This document shows positions 61,737 to 64,000 of a DNA stretch of 64,000 nt, in pieces. The stretch comes from Pseudomonas fluorescens (lineage in GTDB: Bacteria > Pseudomonadota > Gammaproteobacteria > Pseudomonadales > Pseudomonadaceae), in assembly GCF_902497625.1 (NCBI RefSeq), contig NZ_CABVGX010000031.1, positions 1 to 64,000 on the forward strand. Reading direction: 5' to 3'. Positions within the stretch are counted from its first letter, which is position 1; every line of letters begins with the position of its first letter. Under the pieces are notes generated by a model. The model searched no databases, was not told the DNA's origin, and worked only from the letters and a program-made list of their open reading frames with translations. Position numbers and translations under genes: made by a program.

Positions 61737-63110
61737 TCAGCGTCTTGCGCCGGGGATTTTCATTGGCAACAGCACATCCAGCACGCTGCTGCCCGGCATT
61801 GATATCAGTTCAAAGCGGCCGCCGAAATGTTCGACACGTTCGCGAATGTTGCGCAGGCCAATGCCGGCCTGATGGCGTTCAACCTGGGCGACGTTGAAAC
61901 CGATGCCGTCATCGACCATCGTCAGCCGAATCGATTCTTGCGAGCCGTGCAGGGTAATCGAAACGTGCCTGGCCTGCGCGTGGCGCTCGATGTTGGTAAG
62001 CCCCTCCTGGACGATGCGAAACAGCGATACGGCGGCGCCATCGACCAGATGACAGTCGAATTCATTGTCGTTGTACGTGACCGTGAGCCCGCTGCGTTGC
62101 TCGAACTCTTCGGCAAGCTGGCCGATGGCGGCGGACAAACCCAGGGTGTCGAGCAGGGATGAGCGCAGGTCGTGCGAAAGACTGCGAACCTCGCCAATCG
62201 CCTCGCCCAGGCGCTGGATGGCCTCGCGCAAGATGCTCAGGCCTTTTTCCTGCCCTTTGTCCTGCCCATTTTCCAGTACGTGGCTGGCGAGCTCGAATTG
62301 AAACTTGATCGAGACCAGCACCTGGCTGATGCCGTCGTGCAGCTCGCGGGACACTCGTGAGCGTTCCTCCTCCTGCAAACTGACGATGCGCTGGGTCAGG
62401 CGTTGCAGCTTTTTATCGGCGAGGCGGTGTTCGCTGACATTGAGGGTCATGCCGCTGGCAAACACAAAAAGCACGGCCACCAGCGCCACGGCGGCAATCG
62501 CCAGCATCGTGGTGCGAATGCCTTGCGCCACTTCGTCGCGCGCCTGTTGAGTGGCGCGTTCGACGTCTTCCAGGTAAATGCCAGTGCCGAGCATCCAGCC
62601 CCAGCGGTCGAGCATGACGACGTAGGCGAGTTTGTCGGTAACCTGACCGGACGACGGTTTATTCCAGGCATAGCGCTGGAAACCTTCCCCCGATTGTGCG
62701 CTTTTGAGCAGCGCCTGAATGACCGGCAAACCTTGCGGATCCTTCATGTCCCACAGGTACTGACCGACCAGCTCGGACTGGCGTGCGTGCATCAGGCTGC
62801 GTCCCTCACGGTCGTAGACGAAGAAATAGCCGTTGATGCCGAAGCTTAGTTTGCGCAGTTCTTCCAGCACTTGCCGTTGCGCCTGCGCGTCACCCTGGCC
62901 ATTGGCGTAGAGCGGGGCGATGAGACTCTGCGCCATTTCCACGTAGTTTTTCAGCTCGGCGCGCTTGCTGGCCAGGATGCTGTCTTCGATCAGCTGCGCC
63001 TGTTGATCGCCGAGCTGGCGGTTCAATGAAATTACCAGCGCGCAGATGACCGCGATCGCCAGTACCAGCGGCAGAATCCCGAGCGCGACGATTTTATGTT
63101 TGAGCTGCAT
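61737..63110 (-). CDS. Cache-domain sensor histidine kinase (NarX/DegS-like core)
   Basis: 457 aa. First membrane helix at residues 8-28 (IVALGILPLVLAIAVICALVISL), a periplasmic single Cache domain of the dCache/sCache_2 kind (GINGYFFVYDREGRSLMHARQSELVGQYLWDMKDPQGLPVIQ; WGWMLGTGIYLEDVE), a second helix near 205-225, and a HisKA_3 core with the His in EEERSRVSRELHDGISQVLVSIKF near 258, followed by the HATPase boxes (RIVQEGLTNIERHAQARHV; VDDGIGFN; GIGLRNIRERVEHFGG). Cache domains of this type often bind small organic acids. ATG at 63110 is one base after the stop of the MFS gene, so these are co-transcribed. Confidence 0.92.
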   Translation of the reverse strand: MQLKHKIVALGILPLVLAIAVICALVISLNRQLGDQQAQLIEDSILASKRAELKNYVEMAQSLIAPLYANGQGDAQAQRQVLEELRKLSFGINGYFFVYDREGRSLMHARQSELVGQYLWDMKDPQGLPVIQALLKSAQSGEGFQRYAWNKPSSGQVTDKLAYVVMLDRWGWMLGTGIYLEDVERATQQARDEVAQGIRTTMLAIAAVALVAVLFVFASGMTLNVSEHRLADKKLQRLTQRIVSLQEEERSRVSRELHDGISQVLVSIKFQFELASHVLENGQDKGQEKGLSILREAIQRLGEAIGEVRSLSHDLRSSLLDTLGLSAAIGQLAEEFEQRSGLTVTYNDNEFDCHLVDGAAVSLFRIVQEGLTNIERHAQARHVSITLHGSQESIRLTMVDDGIGFNVAQVERHQAGIGLRNIRERVEHFGGRFELISMPGSSVLDVLLPMKIPGARR

Positions 63111-63111
63111 C

Positions 63112-64000
63112 TTAGGCCTGGTTCGATTGAGGTTCAGCAAGATTGCCTGCGCGCGCTGACGGTCGGATAAAAATGGCTGAACAGGCTGCAGCGGCAAAGA
63201 CAAACAAGGCCGTCTTAACATTTGCGGTTTCGAGCATGACAGCAAAAAGTGGAGTCCCGGCGGTTTGGCCAAGTGCCAGGACGAGAAAGGGAATGCCGAG
63301 GCCCAGGTCCGGGCGATCTGGAAACAGGTCTATGCCCTGAATCAGATACACGCCTGAAGAAACGATATAAGCGGCGCCGAATACGCACATGGCCGTGAAG
63401 CCAAAGATCGGGGAGAGGGTCGCTGCAGCCAGGCTCAGGATCCCGATCGCCATCCCCAGAAGCGCCAAGCCATGCATTCTGCGGGTACCGTAGCGGTTTG
63501 TGAGCAGGCCGGTTGTGCAACCGCTGATACCCGCCGCGCCCAGTGCTATCCACGCCCAGGCAATGTTGATGTCGGTGAAGCCAAATTCATTGCGCAGCAG
63601 GTCTGCGCCGAACGTCCAGATCGCAGTACTCGCCAGCCCCATGAGAAAGGCGCTGCTACACAGTGCCAGAACACCTGACCTTTGCAGCAGCTTCATAGAG
63701 AACCTGGTTGCGACGTCAGCAGCGCCCTGTGCGGGCACGGCAAACCAGAGCCACACTGTCACGCACGCACCGATCAACGCGAATACGCTATACAGTTCTC
63801 GCCATGCTCCGTAAGCGATGACGGCGGCCAAGCCTGTAAATAAAATGCCTGCGGCTGTTCCCGCATTAATGAAACCGTTCGCTCTGGGGCGATCCTTGTC
63901 ATTGAACCGGGCAGCGACAGCAGAGGCGAGAGGGGGCGACGTCAACCCCGTACTCAGTCCAGCGAGCGCGACGCCGCAGCCCAACATCCTTGCAGACGAG
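63112..64000 (-). CDS. MFS transporter, N-terminus beyond the window
   Basis: 296 residues of a major facilitator protein are visible and the frame stays open to the right edge, so the first 90 or so residues are missing. At least eight hydrophobic segments can be counted, with a basic loop between the halves (DVATRFSMKLLQRSG) and another (TNRYGTRRMHG) that matches the MFS loop motif after a transmembrane helix. The substrate is unknown. It comes first in an operon with the Cache kinase and NarL-type regulator, so it may carry what the kinase senses. Confidence 0.85.
   Translation of the reverse strand, partial: SSARMLGCGVALAGLSTGLTSPPLASAVAARFNDKDRPRANGFINAGTAAGILFTGLAAVIAYGAWRELYSVFALIGACVTVWLWFAVPAQGAADVATRFSMKLLQRSGVLALCSSAFLMGLASTAIWTFGADLLRNEFGFTDINIAWAWIALGAAGISGCTTGLLTNRYGTRRMHGLALLGMAIGILSLAAATLSPIFGFTAMCVFGAAYIVSSGVYLIQGIDLFPDRPDLGLGIPFLVLALGQTAGTPLFAVMLETANVKTALFVFAAAACSAIFIRPSARAGNLAEPQSNQA

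Overview
The window reads as chromosome of a Pseudomonas of the fluorescens group. Support comes from gacA with its TTG start followed by uvrC, pgsA and tRNA-Gly; an mtlE-F-G-K-D-Y-Z mannitol locus with an AraC-type mtlR; families typical of the genus (DUF1652, DUF2790); and many copies of the REP palindrome built on GGGAGCGAGCCTGCTCGCGA. No phage, integrase, transposase or CRISPR array was found.

Layout. 0-8 kb: ABC-F ATPase, a lipid A 2-hydroxylase (lpxO), Ku, a PQQ-type sugar dehydrogenase, ecotin and small conserved proteins. 8.4-18.2 kb: the mannitol/sorbitol locus, in which the permease gene mtlG carries an apparent one-base deletion and three of the intergenic gaps hold REP pairs. 18.3-23.8 kb: an accessory trio (PI-PLC-like protein, glycosyltransferase, 986-aa toxin-like protein), part of it visibly AT-richer. 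24-34.7 kb: a signalling cluster with a CHASE3/GAF hybrid kinase carrying three receivers, CheR, CheB, a REC-kinase and lone receivers, facing a KaiC-like ATPase translationally coupled to a second hybrid kinase. 34.8-42.4 kb: a TPR protein and a 3-hydroxybutyrate/acetoacetate module (aacS, hbdH, gntP, sigma-54 activator), interrupted by a REP-derived cruciform with tandem arrays on both sides. 42.5-48.1 kb: yejABEF peptide importer. 48.2-51.3 kb: parvulin, family I.1 lipase, and DAHP synthase behind a leader that encodes an aromatic-rich peptide, a terminator and a second short ORF. 51.4-55.9 kb: acetyltransferase, gacA-uvrC-pgsA, tRNA-Gly, VOC protein. 55.9-64 kb: M20 peptidase, nirBD behind a sigma-54 promoter and a two-hairpin ANTAR-type antitermination leader, a NarL-type two-component pair, and an MFS gene cut by the window edge.

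How it works together. MtlR probably drives mtlE onward through AGTGC direct repeats. The sigma-54 activator at 41-42.4 kb probably drives gntP-hbdH and perhaps aacS, feeding hydroxybutyrate to acetoacetyl-CoA. nirBD appears to be under double nitrogen control: NtrC/sigma-54 initiation, then NasT-type antitermination. The DAHP synthase leader looks like translation-coupled attenuation sensing charged Phe/Tyr/Trp tRNA. All functional calls come from reading the sequence and recalling families; no database search or folding program was run.
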